A DNA stretch of 64,000 nucleotides from Variovorax paradoxus EPS (GTDB taxonomy: Bacteria; Pseudomonadota; Gammaproteobacteria; Burkholderiales; Burkholderiaceae_C): positions 744,001 through 808,000 of the forward strand of contig NC_014931.1 of the NCBI RefSeq assembly GCF_000184745.1, read 5' to 3'. Shown in pieces: positions 44,387 to 54,265 of the stretch. How positions within the stretch are numbered: position 1 is the first letter of the stretch; the number at the start of each line of letters is the position of its first letter. The translations under genes and the position numbers were made by a program. A model generated the notes under the pieces. The model did no database searches, was not told where the DNA came from, and was given only the letters and a program-made list of their open reading frames with translations.

Positions 44387-45984
44387 CGACGCCGATGCGC
44401 TTTCTTTCCGTCAACCTGAACGCGGTGCTGGTCGAGCTCGACGACCTCGCCCAGACCCTCGCGCTGCTGGCCTCGCTGCGGGCCGAGCCCATCGCCGGCA
44501 TCGAAGAACTGGTGCCGGCCGCGCGCACGATCCTCATCACCTTTCGGCCTGCCGTGCTGTCGGCCGCCGCGCTGGCGCACCTCGTGCGGCAGCGCCGGCT
44601 CGATGTCCGCGAGACGCGCGTCGACAAGCGCATCGAGATTCCCGTGCGCTACGACGGCGAAGACCTCGCCGAGGTGGCCGGCCTGCTGGGCATCGCGCCC
44701 GAGGAACTGGTGCGCCGCCACACCGGCAGCGACTACACCGTCGCCTTCACCGGCTTTGCGCCCGGCTTCGCTTACCTGAGCGGTGGCCACCCGAGCCTGA
44801 ACGTGCCGCGCCGCGCGGTGCCGCGCACCCGCATTCCGGCCGGCGCGGTCGGGCTCGCGGGCAGCTTCAGCGGCGTGTACCCGCAGGCCAGCCCCGGCGG
44901 CTGGCAGATCATCGGCGTGACCGACACCCCCATGTGGGACCTGTCGCGCGAGACGCCGGCGCTGCTGCAACCCGGCGACACGGTGCGCTTCGTCGATGCC
45001 ACGTCATTGAAGGTGGCGCTGCCGGTGGCCGAGAAAGTTGTCGCTGCGTCCGCGTCTGCAAATGTCGAAGGCGGCAGCGCCTTCGAAGTCCGCGCCGCCG
45101 GCCTGCAGGCCCTGTGGCAGGACGGCGGCCGCCATGGCCACGCGCGGCAGGGCGTGTCGGCTTCGGGCGCGATGGACCAGCGCTCGCTGCAGGCGGCGAA
45201 TCGACTGGCCGGCAATGCGTCGGATGCGGCCTGCCTCGAACTGGCCTATGGCGGCTTCCAGTTCGTCTGCCGCGGCGAGGCGGTGATCGCCGTTGCCGGC
45301 GCCGACGGTCCGCTCACGCTGACCCGTGCCGATGGCGCGCAATGGCCGTTGCCGCGCTACCAGCCCATTGCGTTGGCCGACGGCGACACCGTGACCTTCG
45401 GCGAACCCGTCGCCGGCATCCGCAGCTACCTGGCCATGCGCGGCGGCTTTGCCGTGGCGCCGGTGCTGGGCAGTTGCGCGACCGACACGCTGGCCCGCAT
45501 CGGTCCACCCGCCGTGGCCGCGGGCGATGTGTTGGCGGTGCGCGCGGTGGTCACCGGCGCCATCGTCGGCGCCGCCGAAGCGCCGCCGGCCGACCTGCCC
45601 ACCGTGCAGGAGGACGTCGTGCTCGACATCGTGCCCGGCCCGCGCACCGACTGGTTCACCGCCGATGCGCTCGAGCGCCTGTGCGGCCAGGCGTGGTCGG
45701 TGACGCCGCAGTCCAACCGCGTCGGCATCCGCCTGAACGGCCAGGCGCCGCTGGTGCGCGCGAACACCGCCGAGCTTCCCAGCGAGGGCACGGCGAGGGG
45801 CTCGATCCAGGTGCCGCCCAGCGGCCAGCCCGTGCTGTTCCTGGCCGATCACCCGCTCACCGGCGGCTACCCGGTGATTGCATCCGTTGCCACCCATCAC
45901 CTGGACCGCGCGGGGCAGATTCCCGTGAACGCCCGCGTCCGCTTCCAGCTTGTGGCGGGCCTGGGTCCCGTCGATATTTTTTGA
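44383..45984 (+). CDS. 5-oxoprolinase PxpB-PxpC fusion (KipI-KipA type)
   Basis: 533 residues. Residues ~1-215 are PxpB/KipI ([48 protein letters not shown]); residues ~230-533 are PxpC/KipA ([45 protein letters not shown]). In many bacteria these are separate genes; here they are one chain. The fused pair is also the carboxyltransferase part of urea carboxylase. GTG start inside the pxpA stop. It acts with PxpA; see the biotin carboxylase gene that follows at 46007. Confidence 0.92.
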   Translation: MTTPMRFLSVNLNAVLVELDDLAQTLALLASLRAEPIAGIEELVPAARTILITFRPAVLSAAALAHLVRQRRLDVRETRVDKRIEIPVRYDGEDLAEVAGLLGIAPEELVRRHTGSDYTVAFTGFAPGFAYLSGGHPSLNVPRRAVPRTRIPAGAVGLAGSFSGVYPQASPGGWQIIGVTDTPMWDLSRETPALLQPGDTVRFVDATSLKVALPVAEKVVAASASANVEGGSAFEVRAAGLQALWQDGGRHGHARQGVSASGAMDQRSLQAANRLAGNASDAACLELAYGGFQFVCRGEAVIAVAGADGPLTLTRADGAQWPLPRYQPIALADGDTVTFGEPVAGIRSYLAMRGGFAVAPVLGSCATDTLARIGPPAVAAGDVLAVRAVVTGAIVGAAEAPPADLPTVQEDVVLDIVPGPRTDWFTADALERLCGQAWSVTPQSNRVGIRLNGQAPLVRANTAELPSEGTARGSIQVPPSGQPVLFLADHPLTGGYPVIASVATHHLDRAGQIPVNARVRFQLVAGLGPVDIF

Positions 45985-46006
45985 TTCAGATCGAGAGCAT
46001 CTTCCG

Positions 46007-47749
46007 ATGAAAAAAGTCCTGATCGCCAACCGCGGCGAAATCGCCGTGCGCATCGCGCGTGCCTGTGCCGACCACGGCGTGCAGTCGGTCGCCGTCTACG
46101 CCGATCCCGACCTGAATGCGCTGCACGTGCGCAGGGCCGACGAGGCTTACGGCCTCGACGGCCATCGCCCCGCCGACACCTACCTCAACATTCCCAAGCT
46201 GCTCGCGGTCGCCAAGCGCAGCGGCGCCGATGCCGTGCATCCCGGCTACGGCTTTCTCTCCGAAAGCGCGGCCTTCGCAGAGGCGGTGATCGACGCCGGC
46301 CTCACATGGATCGGGCCCTCGCCCGCGGCCATCGCCACGCTCGGCGACAAGGTGCAGGCCCGCAAGCTCGCCTTGAAAGTCGGCGCGCCGCTCGTCGCGG
46401 GCACCGCCGATCCGGTGAAGGATGCGAGTGAAGTGCTCGCCTTCGCCGAACAGCACGGCCTGCCGATCGCGATCAAGGCTGCCTTCGGCGGCGGCGGACG
46501 CGGCATCAAGGTGGCCTGGCGGCTCGATGAAGTCGAAGGCCTTTTCGAATCGGCCGTGCGCGAGGCCATCACCGCCTTCGGCCGCGGCGAGTGCTACGTC
46601 GAGCAGTTCCTGGACCGCCCGCGCCACGTCGAGGCGCAGGTGATCGCCGACACGCACGGCAACGTCGTCGTGCTGGGCACGCGCGACTGCTCGCTGCAAC
46701 GGCGCAACCAGAAGCTCGTGGAGGAGGCGCCCGCGCCGTTCCTGAGCGACGCGCAGCGCGAGCGCATCCACCAGTCGGCGCGCGACATCTGCGCGGCCGC
46801 CGGCTACACCGGCGCGGGCACCGTCGAGTTCATGCTGAGTGCGAGCGGCGCGATCTCTTTCCTCGAGGTCAACACGCGCCTGCAGGTCGAGCACCCCGTG
46901 ACCGAGGAAACCGTCGGCATCGACCTTGTGATCGAGCAACTGCGCATCGCCGAAGGCCTGCCGCTGTCGGTCACGGAGACGCCGGTGCCGCGCGGCCACT
47001 CCTTCGAGTTCCGCATCAACGCCGAAGACGTGGGGCGCGGCTTCCTGCCGTCGCCCGGCCCGGTGCATGTGTTCGATACACCGTCGGGTCCGGGCGTGCG
47101 CGTGGACACGGGCGTCGACGCCGGCTCGCAAGTGCCCGGAAGCTTCGACTCGCTGATGGCCAAGCTCATCGTCACCGGCGCCACGCGCGCGCAGGCCATT
47201 GCACGCGCACGCCGCGCGCTCGATGAGTTCCGCATCGAAGGCCTGGCGACGGTGCTGCCGTTTCACCGCGCGGTGATGCGGCATGCGGACTTCGTTTCGG
47301 AGGATGCCTTCAAGGTCCACACACGCTGGATCGAGACCGATTTTGCGAACGACGAAGCCGCGGGCGTGCGGCCCGATCCGCTGCCGGACGCATCGCTGCA
47401 TCGCACGGCCATCGAGATCGACGGGCGTCGCATGTCGCTCGGGCTGCCGGCGGAGTTGCTGCGTGGCTTGTCGTCGGCCTCCGCCCTGGGCGGTGCCGTG
47501 CCCGGCGTTGCCGACGCGCCGGCGGCTGTCGCGGCCGATGCCGCCGCCGTGGCCGCGCCGGTCTCGGGCACGCTGCAGGGATGGAAGGTGGCGGATGGCG
47601 ATGAGGTCGCGGAGGGCGCCGTCGTCGCGGTGATGGAAGCGATGAAGATGGAGATGCAGGTCGTTGCCCATCGCGCGGGTCGCATCGCGTTGTCGGTCGC
47701 GGCGGGAGGCTACGTGGCGGTGGGAGCGGCGATCGCGACCATCGCGTGA
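46007..47749 (+). CDS. Biotin carboxylase with C-terminal biotin carrier domain
   Basis: 580 residues. Residues ~1-450 are biotin carboxylase: [38 protein letters not shown]-grasp loop, [21 protein letters not shown] and [14 protein letters not shown]. Residues ~510-580 are a BCCP domain with the biotinylation site [10 protein letters not shown] (Lys547). Length and order match the alpha subunits of acyl-CoA carboxylases, but no carboxyltransferase beta gene is nearby; instead it ends the 5-oxoproline operon, 22 bases after pxpBC. It may supply carboxyl-biotin to the PxpBC chain (inference). Confidence 0.9.
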   Translation: MKKVLIANRGEIAVRIARACADHGVQSVAVYADPDLNALHVRRADEAYGLDGHRPADTYLNIPKLLAVAKRSGADAVHPGYGFLSESAAFAEAVIDAGLTWIGPSPAAIATLGDKVQARKLALKVGAPLVAGTADPVKDASEVLAFAEQHGLPIAIKAAFGGGGRGIKVAWRLDEVEGLFESAVREAITAFGRGECYVEQFLDRPRHVEAQVIADTHGNVVVLGTRDCSLQRRNQKLVEEAPAPFLSDAQRERIHQSARDICAAAGYTGAGTVEFMLSASGAISFLEVNTRLQVEHPVTEETVGIDLVIEQLRIAEGLPLSVTETPVPRGHSFEFRINAEDVGRGFLPSPGPVHVFDTPSGPGVRVDTGVDAGSQVPGSFDSLMAKLIVTGATRAQAIARARRALDEFRIEGLATVLPFHRAVMRHADFVSEDAFKVHTRWIETDFANDEAAGVRPDPLPDASLHRTAIEIDGRRMSLGLPAELLRGLSSASALGGAVPGVADAPAAVAADAAAVAAPVSGTLQGWKVADGDEVAEGAVVAVMEAMKMEMQVVAHRAGRIALSVAAGGYVAVGAAIATIA

Positions 47750-47815
47750 GACGGACGGCGGCCGACGCGGCTCACGTTCCCCGAAGACCGCATGAGCAGT
47801 CAGCGCAGGGCGGCA

Positions 47816-48691
47816 TCACGCGGGCGACCCATGCACCCGCCCCAGGAAATCTCGCATCAACGCCACCACTTCATCCAGGTGCGTCTCCAGCAGCCAGTGC
47901 CCGCCGTCCAGCAGATGGAACTCCGCATCCGGCAGATCTCGGAGGTAGGCGCGTCCCGACTTCTCGGGCATGTAGTGATCCTGCGGGCCCCAAAGAATCA
48001 GCGTCGGCGGACGGTGCTCGGCAAGGTACTGACGGTGCTGCGGGAACCAGGCGCGGTTTTCCTTCAACCCGGCGATCAGGTCGATCGCGATCTCCTTGCG
48101 CCTTGGCGTGACCAGCGACCAGTGCAGCTTCCACAGGTCCGGCGGGATGCGCCCGGCGAGCTCGGGCCTCACCGCGTTGAGAAATTCTTCCTTGAACACT
48201 TCTTCGGTGATCGCCTCGGCGAGCTTCGCGCGCATCTGCGCCCGCGGCAGCGTCCATGTGCTCTCGATCTCGGCGTACTTCGGCCCGAGCGCATCCTCGT
48301 AAGGGATATCGCCGTTCTGGATGATGAGCGCCGCCACGCGCGCAGGCGCCTTGATGGCCAGGCGCGCGCCGACCGGTGAACCGAAGTCGTGCAGGTACAG
48401 GGCGAAGCGTTCGATGCCGAGCGTCTTCACGAAGCCGTCGAGGAATTCCGCATAGCCATCGAAGCTGTGGTCGAAGCCCTCCGGTGTCGCGCTGTAGCCC
48501 GCGCCGGGATAGTCGGGCGCGACCAGCCGCCAGCGGTCGGCCAGGCGCGGCATGAGGTTGCGGAACTCGTACGACGAGCACGGGTAGCCGTGCGGCAGCA
48601 GGACGACCGGCGCGTCCTGCGGGCCGGCCTCGCGGTAGAAGGTTTCGACATCGCCGACCTGGATGCGGCGGTGCTGCACTTGATTGCTCAT
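47816..48691 (-). CDS. Alpha/beta hydrolase (epoxide hydrolase/haloalkane dehalogenase-like)
   Basis: 291 residues. The oxyanion motif is LLPHGYPCSSYEFRNL; the nucleophile elbow is LYLHDFGSPVGARL, with Asp rather than Ser, as in dehalogenases and epoxide hydrolases. Later come LILWGPQDHYMP (acid) and LLDGGHWLLE (His). ATG 48691 is six bases from an AGGAG; the ATG six bases earlier is too close. Convergent with the 5-oxoproline operon. Substrate unknown. Confidence 0.87.
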   Translation of the reverse strand: MSNQVQHRRIQVGDVETFYREAGPQDAPVVLLPHGYPCSSYEFRNLMPRLADRWRLVAPDYPGAGYSATPEGFDHSFDGYAEFLDGFVKTLGIERFALYLHDFGSPVGARLAIKAPARVAALIIQNGDIPYEDALGPKYAEIESTWTLPRAQMRAKLAEAITEEVFKEEFLNAVRPELAGRIPPDLWKLHWSLVTPRRKEIAIDLIAGLKENRAWFPQHRQYLAEHRPPTLILWGPQDHYMPEKSGRAYLRDLPDAEFHLLDGGHWLLETHLDEVVALMRDFLGRVHGSPA

Positions 48692-48919
48692 GAGCATCTC
48701 CTGTTCGCTTGCCGGACCGACCCAGAATCGTGTCGGCCCGGCAATCGACGGAGGCTAAAAACCGTGCGCCCTTGCTGCGGTCAGTTAGCGCCGACGCGGG
48801 CCGTAAGCCAAGACTGAAAACGCGCTCGCGCGATCCTCGGTTTTTTGGGCTCGCGGGCTTGCTGCTGACCTTCAACCCGTATGGGCGCCGGTACTGAAAA
48901 CCAGCGCCGCGGCCGGCCT

Positions 48920-50761
48920 TCAGGCCACCGGTGAAATGAACGAGATCAGCCGCCCCATGCGGGCGATGAAATTCGCCGTCGTGATGAACTGCGGCTTGTC
49001 GCGCTTCACATACGGCGCGATCTCCGGCGGCGCATCGGCCGGGTAGGGCGAGGTGTCGTAGATGTCGCCGACGTGGCGGCTGCGATAGGCCGTGCCGGTA
49101 TACGGCGCCGTGGGGCCGTCGCCGCGGTACGGGTTCACGATCTCGGGCACGGGCGCGGTCCAGTAGTTGCCGTTCACCAGCGCGGCCACGATCGTCTGCG
49201 CTTCGGATTCAGGCACTGCGGGCGTCTTCAGCACCGCACCCTCGAACAGGTCGGGAAAGTCCACTTCACGCACCGCGGCGAAGTACTTCGGCAGTGCGCG
49301 GGGCGCAGTGGCCTTCAGCGGCGACTTCGCGACCATCGCATCGATCTGCGGCTGCGTCATCGCATTCAATTCGTCGAGGCGCTTTTGCAGCGCGGCGGGG
49401 TCCACCGAACGGCCCGACGAATAGTGGCTGATGGTGTTGGTGATGTCCTTGTCGAAGAAGTAGGCGCCGTTGTGGATGTTGGAGCCGTAGCGGTGCACGA
49501 AGAGCGGCTCGTTCGTGTCGAGTTCGATGAAGGTGGCCACGTTGCGTCCGGCGAGCAGCGGATTGAGCGTCGCGACGTTGGCGGGCAACTGGATCGAGGG
49601 CGACTTCAGCCAGTCGATCGCCTTCTGCAACTGCGACAGGTACTTCTTGTCGCCGGTCAGCGTGAAGTAGCCCAGGAGCTGCTGGATGTTGGTCTGCGTG
49701 GTGTGCGTGGCCAGGGAGCGGGGCTCGTACGAGCGCGCGCCGCCGGGTTCGCCGGCGGCACGGCCGCCCGTCGTGCGGGACAGGTGCTGCAGGCTCCAGC
49801 CCGACTGCTGCGCCAGCGCCGGCGAGGTCCACTGCATCCGCTGCATGCAATCCATCGCCCGCGTGATGTTGGCCACGAGGTCGGTGCGGCCCAGCGTCAT
49901 CACGCACATCGTGAGGAACTTGATGTTCTCGCCCATCACGTCGTCGTTGAAGGTCACGTGCAGCGTGTAGTCGCCGTCTTCCATGCCCGCGCGTGCGCCC
50001 GCCGGCAGTTGCGCCGGGTTGGGCAGCGGCATGGATGCGACTGCGTTGGGGTTGTGCGGAAAGCGCTGCGGCCATCCGCCGTCGGCCACGCCGAACTGGG
50101 AGCCGAACTGCGCGTCGGTGATGAATCGGATGGCGTTGTCGGTCGCGGCCCGATAGACGGGATCGTTCTTCTCCAGGTACATGCGCAGCATCAGCTGCGA
50201 GGCCACGGCGGTAGTGGCGTCGTCGAAGGTCGCATTGCCGTAGTAGTGCTGGAACTCCTCGAGGCGCCAGCCGTTCTTGCCCACCGTCTCGTACCAGTCC
50301 TGCAGCGACGCCTCGCCGTTGAAGTCATGGATGTAGTTCCAGCCGCCCGAGCTGTGCTGGGCAGCGGCGACGGCCTTGGCCGTGCGATCGGCTGCTTGAT
50401 AGAAGCGCTCGTCGCCGGTCGCGTGGTAGGCGTCCAGGTAGATGTGGCCGATGGAGGAGGTTCCCGGCGGCTGCAGCCAGAGCATGGTGCGCTTGGCCTC
50501 CATTTCCCCGAAGGTCTGCGTGAGATCGGGCGAGTACGACCACACGTAGCCGCCACGGTAGGAGACGACTTCGTCCATGTAGCTCGCTGCGCGCTTGAGT
50601 GCCGCCGCGGCCGTGGCCTGCGGTGTGGGCGCCGGGGCGGGCGCGGGTGGCGGCGGCGGAACGGGGAATGGAAAGACGGGGCCGTTTCCACCTCCGCCTC
50701 CGCCACATGCCGCCAATGCGACGGGAGTCAGGACCGAAATTGCGAATTGCCTGCGTTTCAT
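48920..50761 (-). CDS. Pectate lyase, PL10-type lipoprotein
   Basis: 613 residues. A lipoprotein signal (KRRQFAISVLTPVALAAC) is followed by poly-Gly and a Pro-rich linker. The catalytic part is rich in helical repeats with PL10-type motifs: SSGGWNYIHDF, VADGGWPQRFP and LHVTFNDDVMGE, later NIQQLLGYFTLTGDKKY and RYGSNIHNGAYFFDKD. PL10 enzymes cleave polygalacturonate by beta-elimination. ATG 50761 has AGAGGG upstream. It would act on the cell surface or periplasm. Two palindromic operators precede it. Confidence 0.78.
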   Translation of the reverse strand: MKRRQFAISVLTPVALAACGGGGGGNGPVFPFPVPPPPPAPAPAPTPQATAAAALKRAASYMDEVVSYRGGYVWSYSPDLTQTFGEMEAKRTMLWLQPPGTSSIGHIYLDAYHATGDERFYQAADRTAKAVAAAQHSSGGWNYIHDFNGEASLQDWYETVGKNGWRLEEFQHYYGNATFDDATTAVASQLMLRMYLEKNDPVYRAATDNAIRFITDAQFGSQFGVADGGWPQRFPHNPNAVASMPLPNPAQLPAGARAGMEDGDYTLHVTFNDDVMGENIKFLTMCVMTLGRTDLVANITRAMDCMQRMQWTSPALAQQSGWSLQHLSRTTGGRAAGEPGGARSYEPRSLATHTTQTNIQQLLGYFTLTGDKKYLSQLQKAIDWLKSPSIQLPANVATLNPLLAGRNVATFIELDTNEPLFVHRYGSNIHNGAYFFDKDITNTISHYSSGRSVDPAALQKRLDELNAMTQPQIDAMVAKSPLKATAPRALPKYFAAVREVDFPDLFEGAVLKTPAVPESEAQTIVAALVNGNYWTAPVPEIVNPYRGDGPTAPYTGTAYRSRHVGDIYDTSPYPADAPPEIAPYVKRDKPQFITTANFIARMGRLISFISPVA

Positions 50762-50814
50762 GGATTGCCCTCTTTGGGTTGAATGTCCCGGCGCTACCGG
50801 GTCTGCAGTCATCA

Positions 50815-50827
50815 GTTGTCGTACAAC
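50815..50827. promoter_or_regulatory. Predicted operator, copy 1 (GTTGT-N3-ACAAC)
   Basis: GTTGTCGTACAAC, a perfect 5-3-5 inverted repeat about 55 bases before the pectate lyase start. The form is that of GntR/FCD-family sites, many of which control sugar-acid genes. It is matched by a second copy at 50933. Confidence 0.55.
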
Positions 50828-50932
50828 ACTGTTGTCTTTGCTGCAGCGGGCGGATTATTGAGTCAGCTCTCGGTCAGGGTCAACGGTGGGAATGCGGACG
50901 ATGTCGTCGGAACCAGCAAGAGTAGTCACATA

Positions 50933-50945
50933 GTTGTAGGACAAC
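50933..50945. promoter_or_regulatory. Predicted operator, copy 2 (GTTGT-N3-ACAAC)
   Basis: GTTGTAGGACAAC, same half sites and spacing as copy 1, centred exactly 118 bases from it. Two copies at this distance would allow looping or cooperative repression of the lyase promoter. Confidence 0.55.
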
Positions 50946-51066
50946 GTATGAGATAGGCTGAACGGCGCAGGCGTGTATCGAAAACGCCGCGCATGGCTGA
51001 TGTCTCAGCCGCGGCCATGGGACCGCTCCCGGATCTGGTTGACTTGGCGGGCGGACGCGTTGCGCG

Positions 51067-51849
51067 TCAGGCCCGCTTCTTGAAGTGCATCGAGGCGCCG
51101 CTTGCGCGGGCCAGTTCTTCCGCGGACTCGAGGAGCAGGGGCCCCAGCGCCAGCATGCGTTCCTCGGTGAGGCGCACCAGAGGCCCTGCGATCGTGATCA
51201 CGCCGACCACCGCGCCGTTGCCGCTACGCACCGGCGCGGCCATGGCTGTCATCGCGGGGGCGAACACCTCGCTGATCATCGAGAAGCCGCGCTTGCGCGC
51301 CGCGCGCAGAAAGGCCAGCAGCGCCTTGACCGTGGTCGGCGCTTTCGGGCCGAAGTCCTCGGGCTGTCCGAAGCCTTGCCTCGCGACCAGCTGGAGCGCC
51401 TGCTCGTCCGTCATCGTCGAGAGCCACGCATGGCCGGCCGAGCTGGACGAGAGGTTGACCGAGAGGCCCATGTCCGGGTCGTAGCGCAGGCCGCGCGTGG
51501 CGCCCTGCGCCTTGGCCACGAAGGTCAGTTCGTCGCCGTCGACCACCGCGAGCCGCACCAGCTCGCCCGAACTGGCCGCGAGCCTGTCGAGCAGCGGCTG
51601 GGCGATGTCGACGATGCCGCTGTTGCTGAGGAAGCTCAGGCCGAGCGACACGAGCTTGATCGTGAGCATGTAGTCGCCATGGCTCTGGTCCTGCCGCACA
51701 TAGCCGCAACGCACCAGTTCGCTCAGCAGGCGATGGGTGGCGCTCAAGGGCATTTCCAGTTCGGCGGAGAGCGCCGACAGGGCGCGGCCTTCGGGGTGGC
51801 CGGCCAGGTGTTCAAGCACCTTGAAGCTGCGTTCGAGTATGGCGGTCAT
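51067..51849 (-). CDS. IclR-family transcriptional regulator
   Basis: 260 residues from ATG 51849. Winged helix at ~1-65 (ILERSFKVLEHLAGHPEG, LPLSATHRLLSELVRCGYV-type recognition region), followed by the IclR effector domain (ELVRLAVVDGDELTFVAKAQ, SSSSAGHAWLSTM, AAPVRSGNGAVVGVITIAGP). It is divergent from the TRAP binding-protein gene with a palindrome between them, so it likely controls that gene, and possibly the downstream ThuA/PQQ genes, in response to a small organic ligand. Confidence 0.88.
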   Translation of the reverse strand: MTAILERSFKVLEHLAGHPEGRALSALSAELEMPLSATHRLLSELVRCGYVRQDQSHGDYMLTIKLVSLGLSFLSNSGIVDIAQPLLDRLAASSGELVRLAVVDGDELTFVAKAQGATRGLRYDPDMGLSVNLSSSSAGHAWLSTMTDEQALQLVARQGFGQPEDFGPKAPTTVKALLAFLRAARKRGFSMISEVFAPAMTAMAAPVRSGNGAVVGVITIAGPLVRLTEERMLALGPLLLESAEELARASGASMHFKKRA

Positions 51850-51888
51850 GCGGGCAACTCTAGCATTTTGCCAAGTGTTTTCACTAGT

Positions 51889-51902
51889 AGAAAGATTTTC
51901 CA
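51889..51902. promoter_or_regulatory. Predicted IclR operator
   Basis: AGAAAGATTTTCCA is a near-palindrome (GAAA-GAT-TTTC core) of the TGGAAA...TTTCCA type known for IclR proteins. It lies 40 bases before the iclR start and about 90 before the TRAP gene. A TTGACG box (51906-51911) follows on the plus strand. Confidence 0.45.
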
Positions 51903-51991
51903 CTTGACGATTAAGATCGCGCCGCCAGAGGTCGAGGCGCCAGTGGATCGCCCCGACACGCATCCCTTACATCGAAGCTGGAGATCCAATC

Positions 51992-53002
51992 TTGAGAACG
52001 CTTTACCGCTCGCTGGCCACCGCAGGCCTCGCCCTCGCACTGGTCGTTCCCGCTCTCGCGCAGGCGCAGCAGGATCGCGTGATCCGCTTCGGCCATCTGA
52101 ACAACGCCGACCATCCCGTGAGCTTCGGCGTCAAGCGATTCGCCGAACTGCTCTCGGCCAAGAGCGGCGGCAAGATGAAGGTCCAGGAGTTCCCCGCCTC
52201 CCAACTGGGCAACGAGATGCAGCAGCAGTCGGCCCTGCAGGGCGGCGTGCAGCAGATGTCGGCACCGGCCACCACTTCGCTCGCAGGCATCGTCAAGGAG
52301 TTCGGGCTTGTCGACTTTCCCTTCTCGGTGAACTCCTTCGCGCAAGCCGATGCATTGCTCGATGGGCCGCTCGGCCAAGCCCTCATCGCCAAGCTGCCCG
52401 AGAAAGGCCTCGTCGCTCTCGGCTACTGGGACTTGGGCTTTCGCAACGTCACCAACAGCAAGCGCCCCATCACCAAGCCCGAAGACCTCGAAGGCCTGAA
52501 GATCCGCGTGATCCCCAACCCGGTGTTTCTTGAAACCTTCAAAGCCTTCAAGGCCAACCCGGTGCCGATGCCCTTTGCGGAGCTGTATGGCGCGCTCGAA
52601 GCGAAGGCGGTGGACGGTCAAGAGAACCCCTATGCCGTGATCCTCTCGAACAAGTTCTACGAAGTGCAGAAGTTCGTCAGCGCCACGAACCATGTCTACG
52701 CGGCCAACATCGTGCTGGTGAGCAAGAAATTCTGGGACTCGCTCACGCCGGCCGAGCAGAAGATGATGAACGACGCGGCCAATGAAGCGCGCGGTTATCA
52801 ACGGCAAGTCAGCCGCGCCGCTGCGCAGAAGGCCGTCGGCGACCTTCAGGCCAAGGGCGCCCAGTTCAACGAACTCACCCCCGCCGAGCAGGCCCGCATG
52901 CGCACTGTCGCCAAGCCCGTCATCGACAAGTTCGCCGCTCAGTACGACCCCGCCATCGTCAAGATCTACAACGACGAGCTCGCACGCATCCGCAAGGAAT
53001 GA
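51992..53002 (+). CDS. TRAP transporter substrate-binding protein (DctP)
   Basis: 336 residues starting at TTG with a GGAG site. A signal peptide (LATAGLALALVVPALAQAQ) is followed by a DctP-type fold: RFGHLNNADHPVSFGVKRFAEL, PASQLGNEMQQQSALQ, GLKIRVIPNPVFLETFKAF, PMPFAELYGALEAKAVDGQENP. The conserved Arg of LKIRVI and the QENP loop contact the carboxylate of the ligand in this family. No permease gene adjoins it; dctM and dctQ lie 9-11 kb to the right on the other strand. Confidence 0.9.
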   Translation: MRTLYRSLATAGLALALVVPALAQAQQDRVIRFGHLNNADHPVSFGVKRFAELLSAKSGGKMKVQEFPASQLGNEMQQQSALQGGVQQMSAPATTSLAGIVKEFGLVDFPFSVNSFAQADALLDGPLGQALIAKLPEKGLVALGYWDLGFRNVTNSKRPITKPEDLEGLKIRVIPNPVFLETFKAFKANPVPMPFAELYGALEAKAVDGQENPYAVILSNKFYEVQKFVSATNHVYAANIVLVSKKFWDSLTPAEQKMMNDAANEARGYQRQVSRAAAQKAVGDLQAKGAQFNELTPAEQARMRTVAKPVIDKFAAQYDPAIVKIYNDELARIRKE

Positions 53003-53170
53003 CCGCCCCGCACTTCGCGCTCGCCGCGAACGACGCCTCGGGCTGAACGCCGCTCCGGTCCGCCGGCAACCCTCATCACCGCTGCTCCTGCCGGCCGCCG
53101 CCGAGCAGCCAATCCGTCTCGGGAAAAACATCCCCGTGCGGCCCGCTTTCGACCAAAAAAGGAGACTCCC

Positions 53171-54232
53171 TTGAAATATTCCAGATCATTTCTCTTCGGA
53201 CTTGCATCGACCGCGGCGCTCGCGCTGGCGGTGACCGCCTGCGGTGGCGGCAGCGACGGCGGTCCGTCGTTCGCGGGCTTTCCGATCCAGCCGGTGGCGC
53301 CGGCCGCGCCCAACCAGCCGACGACGCCGACCGACGAAGTGCCGGTGCCGCCGACCGACCCCGTGGCCGAGGCGGACGACAGCTTCGACCCCTACTACAA
53401 CGTGTGCCGCGGCACCAATCCCAAGTGCTACAACGACTGGGGCGCATTCGCCACCACGCCCGATCGCGTGCTGGTGTACTCGCGCACCGCAGGCCCGCGC
53501 CATGCCGTGCTCGGCACGCCGATGGGCACAGGCCTGAACCCGACGATGAACCCGGACAACATCATGCAGGCCGGCCTGGTGCGCATGCTGTCAGCCGAAG
53601 GCATCACCGTCGACTGGACGGAAGACGTCGCGGTGCTCGGCAGCCGCATCAACAACTACAAGGCGATCATCTTCGCGAGCTCGAACCGCGACACCTTGTG
53701 GAACGGCGCGGTCACGACGAGCCAGGACGCGGCGCGTACCGCACTGCGCAACTACATGCGCCGCGGCGGCGGCTTCGTCGGCCTGCACAACGCCTTCGGC
53801 GCCGAATACAACTGGCCGTACTACGAAGGCCTGCTGGGCAACGCGAACTTCTACAACCACGGACCGAACCGCGCGGGCGACGTCGAGATCGTCTCGGACG
53901 ATCCGTCGACCAAGGACGTGCCCAAGCGCTTCTCCTTCCAGGACGAGTGGTACAACCTCGCGCCTTTCCCGACGAAGGTGAAGTTCCTCGCCAAGGTCGA
54001 CACGTCCACGCTGAAGCCGCTCACCTCGGCGCCGCACCCCGGCCACGCGGACTTCCATCCGGTCGCCTGGTGCCAGTACTACGACGGCGGCCGCGCATGG
54101 CTCACCACCCTCGGCCACAACGCGCACTCGTTCACCGCCGACCTCTCGGGCGTCGGCGCCATCGAGTTCCAGAAGCTGGTCGTGCAGGGCGTCAAGTCGG
54201 CGATGGGCCTCACGCCCTTCTGCACCGAGTAA
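53171..54232 (+). CDS. ThuA-like domain lipoprotein
   Basis: 353 residues. Lipobox LAVTAC at residues ~19-24, then Gly-rich and Pro-rich linker, then a ThuA (class I glutamine-amidotransferase-like) domain: VLVYSRTAGPRHAV, DWTEDVAVLGSRINNYKAIIFAS, RNYMRRGGGFVGLHNAFG, SFQDEWYNL, PVAWCQYYDGGRAWLTTLGHN. ThuA proteins are linked to sugar uptake and oxidation (trehalose utilisation, secreted dehydrogenases), but their activity is not defined. It precedes the PQQ dehydrogenase by 33 bases, and both are lipoproteins. Confidence 0.83.
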   Translation: MKYSRSFLFGLASTAALALAVTACGGGSDGGPSFAGFPIQPVAPAAPNQPTTPTDEVPVPPTDPVAEADDSFDPYYNVCRGTNPKCYNDWGAFATTPDRVLVYSRTAGPRHAVLGTPMGTGLNPTMNPDNIMQAGLVRMLSAEGITVDWTEDVAVLGSRINNYKAIIFASSNRDTLWNGAVTTSQDAARTALRNYMRRGGGFVGLHNAFGAEYNWPYYEGLLGNANFYNHGPNRAGDVEIVSDDPSTKDVPKRFSFQDEWYNLAPFPTKVKFLAKVDTSTLKPLTSAPHPGHADFHPVAWCQYYDGGRAWLTTLGHNAHSFTADLSGVGAIEFQKLVVQGVKSAMGLTPFCTE

Positions 54233-54265
54233 CGGCATTCCAACCTTCACCGCGTAGAGGCATCC

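Larger units (their letters stand above)
50762..51066. promoter_or_regulatory. Upstream region of the pectate lyase gene
   Basis: A 305-base gap between the stop of the IclR gene and the start of the pectate lyase gene, both on the minus strand. It contains two palindromes (listed separately) and should hold the lyase promoter. Confidence 0.55.

Noticed and set aside
45986..47671. A 561-codon open frame antisense to the biotin carboxylase gene
   Set aside because: The sense gene has all biotin carboxylase motifs; the other strand has none.
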